64,000 nucleotides of DNA from a virus. This document shows, one piece after another, positions 30,918-37,137 of this stretch. A program made the position numbers and the translations under genes. Where the stretch lies: IMG/VR virus record IMGVR_UViG_3300027741_000022, positions 123,645 to 187,644 of that record; one strand, given 5' to 3'. Each line of letters begins with the position of its first letter. Position 1 is the stretch's first letter. The notes under the pieces are model-generated. The model saw only the letters and a program-made list of their open reading frames with translations, did no database searches and had not been told where the DNA came from.

Positions 30918-30930
30918 TTAACATATAAAA

Positions 30931-31167
30931 ATGAAATACGGAAATTGTTTGATTGGTGCCTTGGTTTTACTTTATATTGAACGGCACAATAATCCAAAAT
31001 TTATTGTTCGTTCAAGACCACAAACATTTGTTCCTCATTTTATGGTGTGGTCAAATACTGGTTTGCATCACTACAAAACAAAAAAAGACTTATTGCCCTT
31101 TCCTTTTTGTTACTTTATTTTTAACGGCGAGTTTAAAACAACCAATAGAAAATTGAATAAAGTATGA
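30931..31167 (+). CDS. Hypothetical protein
   Basis: 78 residues (MKYGNCLIGALVLLYIERHNNPKF...). Hydrophobic first 17 residues may be a membrane or core segment; the rest is His/Phe-rich and basic. No Shine-Dalgarno; ATTTAACATATAAAA lies directly before ATG, so it might be leaderless. A second frame in the same region is judged a shadow. Confidence 0.5.
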   Translation: MKYGNCLIGALVLLYIERHNNPKFIVRSRPQTFVPHFMVWSNTGLHHYKTKKDLLPFPFCYFIFNGEFKTTNRKLNKV

Positions 31168-31171
31168 CAGA

Positions 31172-31187
31172 CTGTTCGTGGTACGCT
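31172..31187 (+). promoter_or_regulatory. GGTACGCT element, class B (copy 8)
   Basis: CTGTTCGTGGTACGCT. Class B keeps GGTACGCT but replaces TTTCCTCCC by CTGTTCGT. Copies at 34708 and 62776 are identical over 16 bases. It lies 44 bases before ATG 31232. Confidence 0.75.
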
Positions 31188-31231
31188 CTCAGGGTGTTGG
31201 GACACAATTCTTTCACAGAGAGGTTTTAGAT

Positions 31232-31654
31232 ATGTTTTTCGATATTTACCGCGATCATTTGGACTACGATAAGCCGGTTGATTCTACTCGCAGCTACAAC
31301 GAGCGTAATTTCTACGCCCCCAAAAAGCGTGTGAGCAAGCTGCATATCCGCCACAAGAAGTTCGTTGATACCATTAAGGACGTTTTTGCTCGTGGCGGCA
31401 ATTATGCCGACGTTGCAAACGAGTTGATGATTACGCCAAGTGCGGTGTATAGTAGGGTTAAGAAACTCAAGGCGGCTGGTGATACAAGCCTTCCTGCAAT
31501 TAGCGTTAGGAGTCGTGATACTGCTGATGAGGCGGTTTCGATTCTTGGTGAGCTGGGGCTTGAGGTTGATTATGCTCCGGTTGATATGCCTGAAATGAAC
31601 GCAAGTGTTGTTGGTGAAGCTAACGACATTCTTAAAGAACTTGGTTTGGGTTAA
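31232..31654 (+). CDS. Helix-turn-helix protein with EAN-IL-EL tails
   Basis: 140 residues from ATG 31232. The core FVDTIKDVFARGGNYADVANELMITPSAVYSRVKKLKAAG (about residues 46-85, quoted here only to mark limits at FVDT and KAAG) is a helix-turn-helix of the GG-x3-DVAxxLxITPxAVxxRxKKL type, shared with 33442 and 34745. The C-terminus has two similar units, TADEAVSILGELGL and VVGEANDILKELGLG. Probably a DNA-binding regulator; autoregulation via the adjacent element is possible. Confidence 0.75.
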   Translation: MFFDIYRDHLDYDKPVDSTRSYNERNFYAPKKRVSKLHIRHKKFVDTIKDVFARGGNYADVANELMITPSAVYSRVKKLKAAGDTSLPAISVRSRDTADEAVSILGELGLEVDYAPVDMPEMNASVVGEANDILKELGLG

Positions 31655-31660
31655 GTTTTT

Positions 31661-31708
31661 ACTCCCCGCCCATTTAATCGTAATGGGCGGGGAGTAAATC
31701 TTCTTCTT
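31661..31708 (+). terminator. Strong rho-independent terminator
   Basis: ACTCCCCGCCCATT pairs with AATGGGCGGGGAGT around TAATCGT, followed by AAATCTTCTTCTTT. Makes the preceding HTH gene monocistronic. Confidence 0.8.
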
Positions 31709-31709
31709 T

Positions 31710-32087
31710 ATGTATACAGTTATTGTTATCAAAGACGATAAAAACGAACTCGAATTTGGTAAACAATTTTGTGTTGAAGTTGAAGTTGAAGTAGACTATT
31801 CGTTCCCAAGTTATGACGAATGGGAGTCTAATTCTGATTTAATAATCAATGAAACCCTGGTGAACTATCTTTTTTTGACTCCATTAAATCCAAACAAAAA
31901 ACTTCTTCAAAGTTTTGAAAACAATGAAGAAGATATTTGGGAAAATCTTGAAAAGGAAAAACAAGAAAAGATTTATTCTTGGGTCGCAGAGAAGATTAAG
32001 ACCAAAGAAATTAAAGATGAACTTATCGAAGATGCCGTTGACGAATATGTAAATTATCAAGAAAGAAAAGCAGAGGGAGAATACTAA
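31710..32087 (+). CDS. Acidic protein with KKLLQSFE motif, tandem copy 1
   Basis: 125 residues. First of three related proteins: a beta-rich N-terminus with VEVEVEVDYSFPSY, then NKKLLQSFENNEE, then a helix ending KQEKIYSWVAEKI and an acidic tail. The LLxSF motif joins the two halves. Start ATG directly follows a terminator, with TTCTTCTTT before it. Confidence 0.7.
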   Translation: MYTVIVIKDDKNELEFGKQFCVEVEVEVDYSFPSYDEWESNSDLIINETLVNYLFLTPLNPNKKLLQSFENNEEDIWENLEKEKQEKIYSWVAEKIKTKEIKDELIEDAVDEYVNYQERKAEGEY

Positions 32088-32512
32088 TGGCTCAGATTAG
32101 TCTTATTGATGAGAATGGCGATTTGGGGTTTGGCGAAGAATTTAATGTTGAATTTGAAGTAGAGGTTGAGTATACGGTTGAACCCTATATTCCCGAAAGT
32201 TATTATGGCCCAGCAGAAGGTGGTAATTTAGAAATCAATGGATATGATTTTAAAATGAAAATCACCCCTGCTGATAATTCGGACAAGAATAAAATGCTTG
32301 AATCTTTTTTCAATTATGATACTCTGAACGAGGAAAAGAAAAAAGAAATTAATGACTGGATTTCAAATAAACTGGCTGGCGATTGGGTGAGAGACAAGTT
32401 GATTGACCATGCTGAAAGTATGGCTCAGGATTATGATGACTCAGAACGGGATGATTATGATGAAGGTGGTAGTTGCCATATTTATGAAAATGATGGAGAT
32501 GATTACCTATGA
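32087..32512 (+). CDS. Acidic protein with KMLESF motif, tandem copy 2
   Basis: 141 residues: VEFEVEVEYTVEPYIPESYYGPAEGG, FKMKITPADNSDKNKMLESFFNYD, EEKKKEINDWISNKL, and an Asp/Tyr-rich tail DYDDSERDDYDEGG. Same plan as its neighbours. One-base overlap with copy 1, four-base overlap with copy 3. Confidence 0.7.
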   Translation: MAQISLIDENGDLGFGEEFNVEFEVEVEYTVEPYIPESYYGPAEGGNLEINGYDFKMKITPADNSDKNKMLESFFNYDTLNEEKKKEINDWISNKLAGDWVRDKLIDHAESMAQDYDDSERDDYDEGGSCHIYENDGDDYL

Positions 32513-32877
32513 GCGAAGTTATTATTGAAAGCGATGAAGGTGCATTGTTTGGTGATCTTACTGCAAGTTTTATTTGCGATGTAGATTACACCTATGTTCC
32601 TTATGAGCCGGAAACTGAATACTCCCCAGAAGAAGGTGGTTATACTCAAGTTGATGGTTTTACTTTTAAAATGACTGTTGAAAGTGAAAATGAAAAAAAT
32701 AATTTGCTTGGAAGTTTTATTCGATTTGAAGATTTGAGTGAAGAAAAGCAAAAAGAAATCACTCAATGGGTTTCTAAATATCTTGAGTCTTATTTTGAAA
32801 GTGAAGATAAAAGAGACTATTGCCAAGACTATGACGATAGTGAAAGATATTCAGAAAGATATTATGATGACTATTGA
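32509..32877 (+). CDS. Acidic protein with NLLGSF motif, tandem copy 3
   Basis: 122 residues: VDYTYVPYEPETEYSPEEGG, FKMTVESENEKNNLLGSFIRFED, EEKQKEITQWVSKYL, acidic tail QDYDDSERYSERYYDDY. Closest to copy 2. The DYDDSER element is common to the tails of both. Confidence 0.7.
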   Translation: MSEVIIESDEGALFGDLTASFICDVDYTYVPYEPETEYSPEEGGYTQVDGFTFKMTVESENEKNNLLGSFIRFEDLSEEKQKEITQWVSKYLESYFESEDKRDYCQDYDDSERYSERYYDDY

Positions 32878-33043
32878 TTTCAAGGAATTTGCAAGACAGG
32901 TTAAACTTTACTATATGTTGGAGTATGATATTGCTCCAATGTGGAGTAATAAAACGGTTAAAGATTTTGTCTTGAATTCTTTTAAAATGGACGAAACTGT
33001 TCAGGCTTGTTGCGGTACTTTGTATAATACTATTATTCACTAA
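32864..33043 (+). CDS. Small hypothetical protein
   Basis: 59 residues from ATG 32864 (or 32867), overlapping the previous gene. TIDFKEFARQVKLYYMLEYDIAPMW then VKDFVLNSFKMDETVQACC; the LNSFKMDE is similar to the LLxSFD motif. No Shine-Dalgarno inside the overlap. Confidence 0.6.
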   Translation: MMTIDFKEFARQVKLYYMLEYDIAPMWSNKTVKDFVLNSFKMDETVQACCGTLYNTIIH

Positions 33044-33052
33044 GGAGAAGAT

Positions 33053-33367
33053 ATGACCACTGTTAAGGAACTTCGTCAGAGCGGATATAAGGTTAGGGTT
33101 TTGCACCATAGGAATTACAAGACTTACAGGGTTGCAAACAATCCAAATCAATTTGTTCAAAGGGGTATTCATAACCTTGGTGGACGAACTGAAGTCATTA
33201 TTGACAGCCCAACCGGGGAGCATTACGAAGGTGTTGCAATTTGTTCTAAGACTGACAATTATAACAAAAAACTTGGAGTAAAAATTGCACTTGGACGGGC
33301 ATTGTTTGGAAAAAATAACGAACTTTGTTGCGAGTATATTGAAAAAGGTTTCCTTGCGGTACGCTAG
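33053..33367 (+). CDS. Hypothetical protein
   Basis: 104 residues with AAGGAG 6-11 bases before ATG. Basic first half (LRQSGYKVRVLHHRNYKTYRVA), then EVIIDSPTGEHYEGVAICSKTD. Its last six codons (GFLAVR) are encoded by the GGTACGCT element that drives the next gene. Function unknown. Confidence 0.7.
   Translation: MTTVKELRQSGYKVRVLHHRNYKTYRVANNPNQFVQRGIHNLGGRTEVIIDSPTGEHYEGVAICSKTDNYNKKLGVKIALGRALFGKNNELCCEYIEKGFLAVR
33346..33365 (+). promoter_or_regulatory. GGTACGCT element, class A (copy 8 of 8), inside a coding region
   Basis: AGGTTTCCTTGCGGTACGCT, fully within the 3' end of the preceding gene, 76 bases before ATG 33442. A GCGACGGGCAAAACAGTTTTGCCCGG hairpin lies between the element and the start codon. 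Confidence 0.7.
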
Positions 33368-33441
33368 TATTTTGTGCGACGGGCAAAACAGTTTTGCCCG
33401 GCACAATAATTTGGTTGGTTTTTATAAATGAGGTTGTAATT

Positions 33442-33690
33442 ATGGCTGGTCGTTATCAGGGTCAGGTCGCGGTTCCGCTCAAGACGTTTATTACGGTTTG
33501 TGTCAATACGATTAAGGCTGGCGGCACTGTTAGTGCTGCTGCTACCGAGCTTAATCTGACTCCCGCCGCTGTTTCGGCTCGTATCAAGAGCCTGCGTGAG
33601 AAGGGTGTCAATTTTCCTTCTTTTGCTTCTGCCCGCAGCGGTAATGTCGCTGATGAAGCCAATGCGATTCTTGATGAGCTGATGGGTTGA
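33442..33690 (+). CDS. Helix-turn-helix protein with EANAILDEL tail
   Basis: 82 residues from ATG 33442. Core TFITVCVNTIKAGGTVSAAA then TELNLTPAAVSARIKSLREK (about residues 14-53) is the same helix-turn-helix as in 31232 and 34745. GVNFPSF links to the C-terminal VADEANAILDELMG. Codons are strongly GCT/CGT/GGC biased, suggesting high expression. Probably a phage DNA-binding regulator. Confidence 0.75.
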   Translation: MAGRYQGQVAVPLKTFITVCVNTIKAGGTVSAAATELNLTPAAVSARIKSLREKGVNFPSFASARSGNVADEANAILDELMG

Positions 33691-33698
33691 TTTTAAGG

Positions 33699-33741
33699 GC
33701 AGGGGGAGCGTAAAAAACTCCCCCTGCTCACTATTTTTTTG
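33699..33741 (+). terminator. Rho-independent terminator
   Basis: GCAGGGGGAG paired with CTCCCCCTGC around CGTAAAAAA, then TCACTATTTTTTT. Ends the HTH gene's message. Confidence 0.8.
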
Positions 33742-33772
33742 TTATGAACTAATTTTCATTAAGGAGTTTGTT

Positions 33773-34042
33773 ATGTCCACCGTACAAAAAACTGTCAAGT
33801 CTATACTTGAGTATTTTGCCAGCAAGCCTCATCACACTCAAAATGATTTTGAGCGCATGGCTATTTTTAATGATAATTTCATGCACGAAAAGATTAAAGA
33901 ATTGCGTGAGGCTTCTGAAAGGTTTAACGCTACTGGCGAGTATTCTGAATATCTTGCTATTGCTCGTAATTTTGAAGATGCAACCAAGTATATGAACGCC
34001 AGGGATTCTTATATTACTCACAATCCTGACAGGAATTATTGA
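33773..34042 (+). CDS. Hypothetical helical protein
   Basis: 89 residues with AAGGAG before ATG (MSTVQKTVKSILEYFASKPHHTQND...). Mostly helical, charged. ERMAIFNDNFMHEKIKELREASERF may form a coiled coil. Overlaps the next start by four bases. Confidence 0.7.
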   Translation: MSTVQKTVKSILEYFASKPHHTQNDFERMAIFNDNFMHEKIKELREASERFNATGEYSEYLAIARNFEDATKYMNARDSYITHNPDRNY

Positions 34043-34338
34043 TTGTGGACTCAATCAAACTTCTTCGTGAATTGGAAGATAGCATCAAGGCTAAGGACAA
34101 GCGAATCAGCGATTTGTGTGAGCGTGTTCATTCTTTGATTAAGGTTGTTGCAACGGTTCGTCAAGGTCTTGAAAGGGGAGTTAAAACCCCAGCCTTGCTT
34201 AACAAGGCTGTATATGATAGCGTTGATTTGTGCCGAGCTAGTTATGCTTACATGGATTATTCATCGGGTCTTAACAAAATTGATCCGCCTTTGACTGAGG
34301 CTGAAAAGACTTTGCCTGAATTTAAAAAGGAAGTTTAA
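34039..34338 (+). CDS. Hypothetical helical protein
   Basis: 99 residues from TTG 34039; GTG 34045 (VDSIKLL...) is equally possible. Coiled-coil-like N-terminus (LRELEDSIKAKDKRISDLCERVHSL). Stop abuts the next ATG. Unknown. Confidence 0.6.
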   Translation: MIVDSIKLLRELEDSIKAKDKRISDLCERVHSLIKVVATVRQGLERGVKTPALLNKAVYDSVDLCRASYAYMDYSSGLNKIDPPLTEAEKTLPEFKKEV

Positions 34339-34581
34339 ATGAAAATTTGCAAAGATTGTGGCATGGTTATCAAGAGTAATTTTGAGCTTTGTGCTATTTG
34401 TCACCAAGATAGACACGACAAAAGAATTGCAAGTATTAAAGTCAATAGCGTTGATTTTAACGTTATTCAAGATGCACTTGACTTTGCAATGAACCACCAT
34501 CCTAATCAGGATGTTAAAGAGTTTGAGCGTGTTTGGAAAATTTGGCTTAACAACTATAATTGTTTCGAGGAAGTTGCATGA
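34339..34581 (+). CDS. Small zinc-binding protein
   Basis: 80 residues. MKICKDCGMVIKSNFELCAICHQDRH begins with C-x2-C ... C-x2-C, a zinc ribbon or knuckle, followed by a helical domain. Stop overlaps the next ATG. Confidence 0.7.
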   Translation: MKICKDCGMVIKSNFELCAICHQDRHDKRIASIKVNSVDFNVIQDALDFAMNHHPNQDVKEFERVWKIWLNNYNCFEEVA

Positions 34582-34748
34582 AAAATATAACAAAAATTAA
34601 AGAGCTTATTGAAATTAGAGAACGGCTAAAAGAAATTGCAAGAACAGTTGAATACTTAGCCGGATCTATTGAAGTGGTTGCTAAAGAAATTTATGACGAT
34701 CAACAACCTGTTCGTGGTACGCTAGTTGGTAGAGAGGGAAACCAATGA
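34578..34748 (+). CDS. Small helical protein
   Basis: 56 residues from ATG 34578 (MKNITKIKELIEIRERLKEIARTVE...). A single long helix, then PVRGTLVGREGNQ encoded by the class B promoter element. Overlaps the next ATG by four bases. Confidence 0.6.
   Translation: MKNITKIKELIEIRERLKEIARTVEYLAGSIEVVAKEIYDDQQPVRGTLVGREGNQ
34708..34723 (+). promoter_or_regulatory. GGTACGCT element, class B, inside a coding region
   Basis: CTGTTCGTGGTACGCT, only 21 bases before ATG 34745, inside the end of the preceding small gene. Shortest element-to-start distance in the set. Confidence 0.7.
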
Positions 34749-35092
34749 CTACAGACACAATGATTGACAATTCAAACGATTTAATGGACGCTTCAATTGA
34801 AAACAAGGACGATGAAATGTTTGATTTTCTCGGTGCAATTTTTGGTCTTGGCGATGAGCCAAAGAGTAAGGGTGTTCGCATCCCGCTTCAAGTTTTCTTG
34901 AAGTCGTATGTTGATGTTGCTCGTAAGGGCGGCAATAGCGTTGATGTTGCGAATGATTTGGGCATTAGCCCCCAAGCTGTTCGTCAGCGTGCTGGTAAGC
35001 TGATTCGTCAGGGTGTTAAGCTGCCTAAATTAGGTAATATCTGCCGTAGTGATTTGGTGGCAGAAGCAAATAAAATCGTTGAAACTCTTTGA
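34745..35092 (+). CDS. Helix-turn-helix protein with EANKIVETL tail
   Basis: 115 residues. An acidic N-terminal 40 residues is followed by VFLKSYVDVARKGGNSVDVA then NDLGISPQAVRQRAGKLIRQ (about 50-90), the same helix-turn-helix as in 31232 and 33442. It ends SDLVAEANKIVETL. Probably a DNA-binding regulator of this small family. A terminator follows directly. Confidence 0.75.
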   Translation: MTTDTMIDNSNDLMDASIENKDDEMFDFLGAIFGLGDEPKSKGVRIPLQVFLKSYVDVARKGGNSVDVANDLGISPQAVRQRAGKLIRQGVKLPKLGNICRSDLVAEANKIVETL

Positions 35093-35103
35093 GTTTTATT
35101 TAT

Positions 35104-35148
35104 AATCCCCAAGTGGTTAATTCCACTCTGGGGATTTTCTATTTTAAG
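35104..35148 (+). terminator. Rho-independent terminator
   Basis: AATCCCCA-AGTGG pairs with CCACT-CTGGGGATT around TTAATT, followed by TTCTATTTT. Third HTH gene with its own terminator. Confidence 0.75.
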
Positions 35149-35157
35149 AAAAAAATA

Positions 35158-35415
35158 ATGAAAATTTTTAAGGAAGAACTTTTAAAAGTTGTCGGAGACA
35201 TTCTTTGTGATGTTTGCAACAAGTCTTGCAAGCATGAAATGAACTTTGAATCTGCAAGGCTGGCTGTAAATTGGGGCTATGAATCAAAAAACGACGGCGA
35301 TGCCTATTATGTTGATTTGTGCGAAGATTGTTTTGAACGCACACTTCAATACTTAAAAAGCATCGCCGTCGATCCAGAAAGGCTAAAGCCTAGAAACGAT
35401 TTCAGGTCAGAATAG
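35158..35415 (+). CDS. Conserved small zinc-type protein
   Basis: 85 residues from ATG 35158. ILCDVCNKSCKHEMNFESARLAVNWGYESKNDGD (quoted in part) then VDLCEDCFERTLQYL: the C-x2-C, WGYxS-KDG and C-x2-CF pattern is a widespread bacterial/phage hypothetical family. Likely one zinc. Its C-terminus overlaps the convergent GroES-like gene by 14 bases. Confidence 0.7.
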   Translation: MKIFKEELLKVVGDILCDVCNKSCKHEMNFESARLAVNWGYESKNDGDAYYVDLCEDCFERTLQYLKSIAVDPERLKPRNDFRSE

Positions 35416-35692
35416 CTTTGATAGACTGTGGCTCCATAAGAACCTTGTCTCTTTCACTTGAATCGTAATTTGGTACAGGAACACCGTTACCAGATAGTAA
35501 AACCCTATCGCCTACTTTTAGTCCATAATTTTCGCTAACCAAGGAACCTAAAGCTAAGATAACTGCTTGAAATTCCTTCATTGTCTTTGATTCGTTGCTG
35601 AGGATAAGTTTAGTTCCAAGCATTTCTTGAGCGGTTAAAAGTTCAAGTAGTATTTGGTTTCCAATTGGGGTACACTTAGTCACTGGTTTCAT
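35402..35692 (-). CDS. groES: GroES-like co-chaperonin
   Basis: 96 residues. PIGNQILLELLTAQEMLGTKLILS matches the first strands and mobile loop of GroES; SKTMKEFQAVILALGSLVSENYG and LKVGDRVLLSGNGVPVPNYD match the GEVVAVG and (V)KVGDxVLF strands; KVLMEPQSIKAIL matches the C-terminal strand. The length equals that of Cpn10. T4 encodes gp31 for folding its capsid protein with host GroEL; a similar role is likely. A divergent promoter (TTGACA 35746-35751, -10 TATGTT 35722-35727, spacer 18) lies upstream on the minus strand. Confidence 0.85.
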   Translation of the reverse strand: MKPVTKCTPIGNQILLELLTAQEMLGTKLILSNESKTMKEFQAVILALGSLVSENYGLKVGDRVLLSGNGVPVPNYDSSERDKVLMEPQSIKAILT

Positions 35693-35721
35693 GTTTTTCT
35701 TTCTGTTTTAAAGGTCATTCT

Positions 35722-35751
35722 AACATAGTTAAAAGGATTTAAAAATGTCAA
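35722..35751 (-). promoter_or_regulatory. Sigma70-like promoter for the GroES-like gene
   Basis: On the minus strand: TTGACA (35751-35746), 18-base spacer, TATGTT (35727-35722), 30 bases before the start codon. Its -35 overlaps the first codons of the divergent gene at 35745. Confidence 0.6.
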
Positions 35752-35951
35752 AGTTCTTTTTCAATATTTTGCTTTGGATTGTTGGTGTTATTGGCGGCGA
35801 AGAAACAACAAGCAAAGAGTTTTCTGACATTCAAGCTAGGGGCAAGTGTCGGCAGATTATTGTGGAAAATAACACTGTTAAGATTAAGTTTCTTAGCAAG
35901 GAAGATGCTGATATTTTTGCCAAAGATCTTAAAAGTTTAATTAATAATTAA
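35745..35951 (+). CDS. Small membrane-anchored protein
   Basis: 68 residues: MSKFFFNILLWIVGVIGG is a membrane helix or signal anchor, followed by a small alpha/beta tail (CRQIIVENNTVKIKFLSKEDADIFAKDL). AAAAGGATTT upstream. Unknown. Confidence 0.65.
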   Translation: MSKFFFNILLWIVGVIGGEETTSKEFSDIQARGKCRQIIVENNTVKIKFLSKEDADIFAKDLKSLINN

Positions 35952-35980
35952 CACATAATCTAAAATCAAAACAAACTTTG

Positions 35981-36016
35981 AACCCCACTTAGGCTTGTCT
36001 TAAGTGGGGTTTTTTG
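35981..36016 (+). terminator. Rho-independent terminator
   Basis: AACCCCACTTA pairs with TAAGTGGGGTT, nine-base loop, then TTTTT. The downstream promoter at 36017 begins immediately after. Confidence 0.8.
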
Positions 36017-36045
36017 TTGAATTTTTGCTTAAAATTGTTTATAAT
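36017..36045 (+). promoter_or_regulatory. Sigma70-like promoter for a leaderless gene
   Basis: TTGAAT (36017-36022), 17-base spacer, TATAAT (36040-36045), then six bases (ATGAGA) and ATG at 36052. The spacing is the same as at 9493 and 27128. Confidence 0.7.
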
Positions 36046-36051
36046 ATGAGA

Positions 36052-36603
36052 ATGACACTTATATTAAACTTTTTTGGCGGTCCTGGTTCTGGTAAAAGCA
36101 CACTTGCTGCTGGTGTGTTTTATAAATTGAAAACAAACATGTATAATGTTGAACTTGTTACTGAGTTTGCCAAAGATTTAGTATGGGAAAAAAGAAGCAG
36201 TGCGTTAAAATGTCAGCCGTTTGTATTTGGGCAACAACTTCACAAAATTGAAAAAATAGTAGGACAAGCAGATATTATAGTCACAGATTCGCCCATACTA
36301 TTGAGCACAATATATAGTCAGAATTATCCAATATCATTTCTTCACTCTGTTGTTGATATATTTCAGACATTCAACAACCTAAACTACTTTATTGAACGTG
36401 GAGAAAACAATTACGATCCAATTGGTAGAAATGAAAGCTTAGAACAAGCAGCAAGTATTGATGAAAAAATCAAAGTGTTTCTTAATGCAAACAATATACG
36501 GTATTCCACCGTGAACAAAAGAGACAAAGACAACGTGGAACAAGTGTATGGCAGGGCTATAGAACTCTTGCCAAGCGTAGGAGGCGAGACTATAATGGTA
36601 TAA
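36052..36603 (+). CDS. P-loop ATPase/kinase of the AAA_28 (NadR-like) type
   Basis: 183 residues from ATG 36052; ATG 36046 would start before the expected transcript. MTLILNFFGGPGSGKSTLAAG holds Walker A (GGPGSGKST, 9-17). VELVTEFAKDLVWE and ADIIVTDSPILLS (Walker B-like) follow, then YFIERGENNYDPIGRNESLEQA. Proteins with this layout are common in phages and are annotated as AAA ATPases or nucleotide kinases; the substrate is unknown. Confidence 0.8.
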   Translation: MTLILNFFGGPGSGKSTLAAGVFYKLKTNMYNVELVTEFAKDLVWEKRSSALKCQPFVFGQQLHKIEKIVGQADIIVTDSPILLSTIYSQNYPISFLHSVVDIFQTFNNLNYFIERGENNYDPIGRNESLEQAASIDEKIKVFLNANNIRYSTVNKRDKDNVEQVYGRAIELLPSVGGETIMV

Positions 36604-36666
36604 GGCAGCCCAGTCCACAGGGCAAAGGTTGTGGAATTGCTTGTATGTCTACTTAGAAATCAAATA

Positions 36667-37104
36667 ATGTCTCCGAAATCACTGTCTCTTAACTTTGAAC
36701 AACTTGAAAATAAGATAGCTTTGTCAACACTCTCTGGAATTGCGTATCATGGAAGAAAAGCTTCAATCCCAAAGACAGTTCATCAAAATGCTCAAACACC
36801 AATTACCAAACCAGTTATTGTGCAGAATCAGGTAAATCCAACAATCCCAATAAAATTTGTACAAAACATAGCACCAGATGGCAGTATACGTTGTGTAATC
36901 AATCAATCTGAGAGCCTTCCTATAAATACTCTAAAGGCTGTCCAAACAGTTGAAAATCTTTCAACTGTTTTGCCTTTGATCAATAAACATCCCGGAGCCG
37001 TTATTGTTATTAACTACTCTAATGAATTCACAGTAAACGGCTGTGTTCGGGGATCATCTGGCGAATCTTACTGTTATCGTATTGCTGGTCCCGATGCCAA
37101 TTAA
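36667..37104 (+). CDS. Protein with planctomycete-type secretion signature
   Basis: 145 residues from ATG 36667. The N-terminus MSPKSLSLNFEQLENKIALS resembles the L-x-FExLExRxLLS motif found at the N-terminus of many planctomycete extracellular proteins. The body is Pro/Gln/Ile-rich and then a small domain with two Cys (SIRCVINQSE, NGCVRGSSGESYCYRI). It may be surface-exposed, or reflect acquisition from a host. Convergent terminator shared with the next gene. Confidence 0.6.
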   Translation: MSPKSLSLNFEQLENKIALSTLSGIAYHGRKASIPKTVHQNAQTPITKPVIVQNQVNPTIPIKFVQNIAPDGSIRCVINQSESLPINTLKAVQTVENLSTVLPLINKHPGAVIVINYSNEFTVNGCVRGSSGESYCYRIAGPDAN

Positions 37105-37130
37105 GTTTTAACTTAATTGGCATCGGTCTT
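37091..37130 (+). terminator. Bidirectional hairpin terminator
   Basis: A perfect 15 bp stem (CCGATGCCAATTAAG / CTTAATTGGCATCGG) around TTTTAA, between convergent genes ending at 37104 and 37138. It overlaps the last codons and stop of the upstream gene. The downstream tail TCTTGTATT is only moderately T-rich. Confidence 0.65.
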
Positions 37131-37137
37131 GTATTAA

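Noticed and set aside
32774-33406. A 210-codon minus-strand reading frame
   Set aside because: Opposite four + strand genes; low-complexity Phe/Ile/Asn composition, no ribosome site or promoter.
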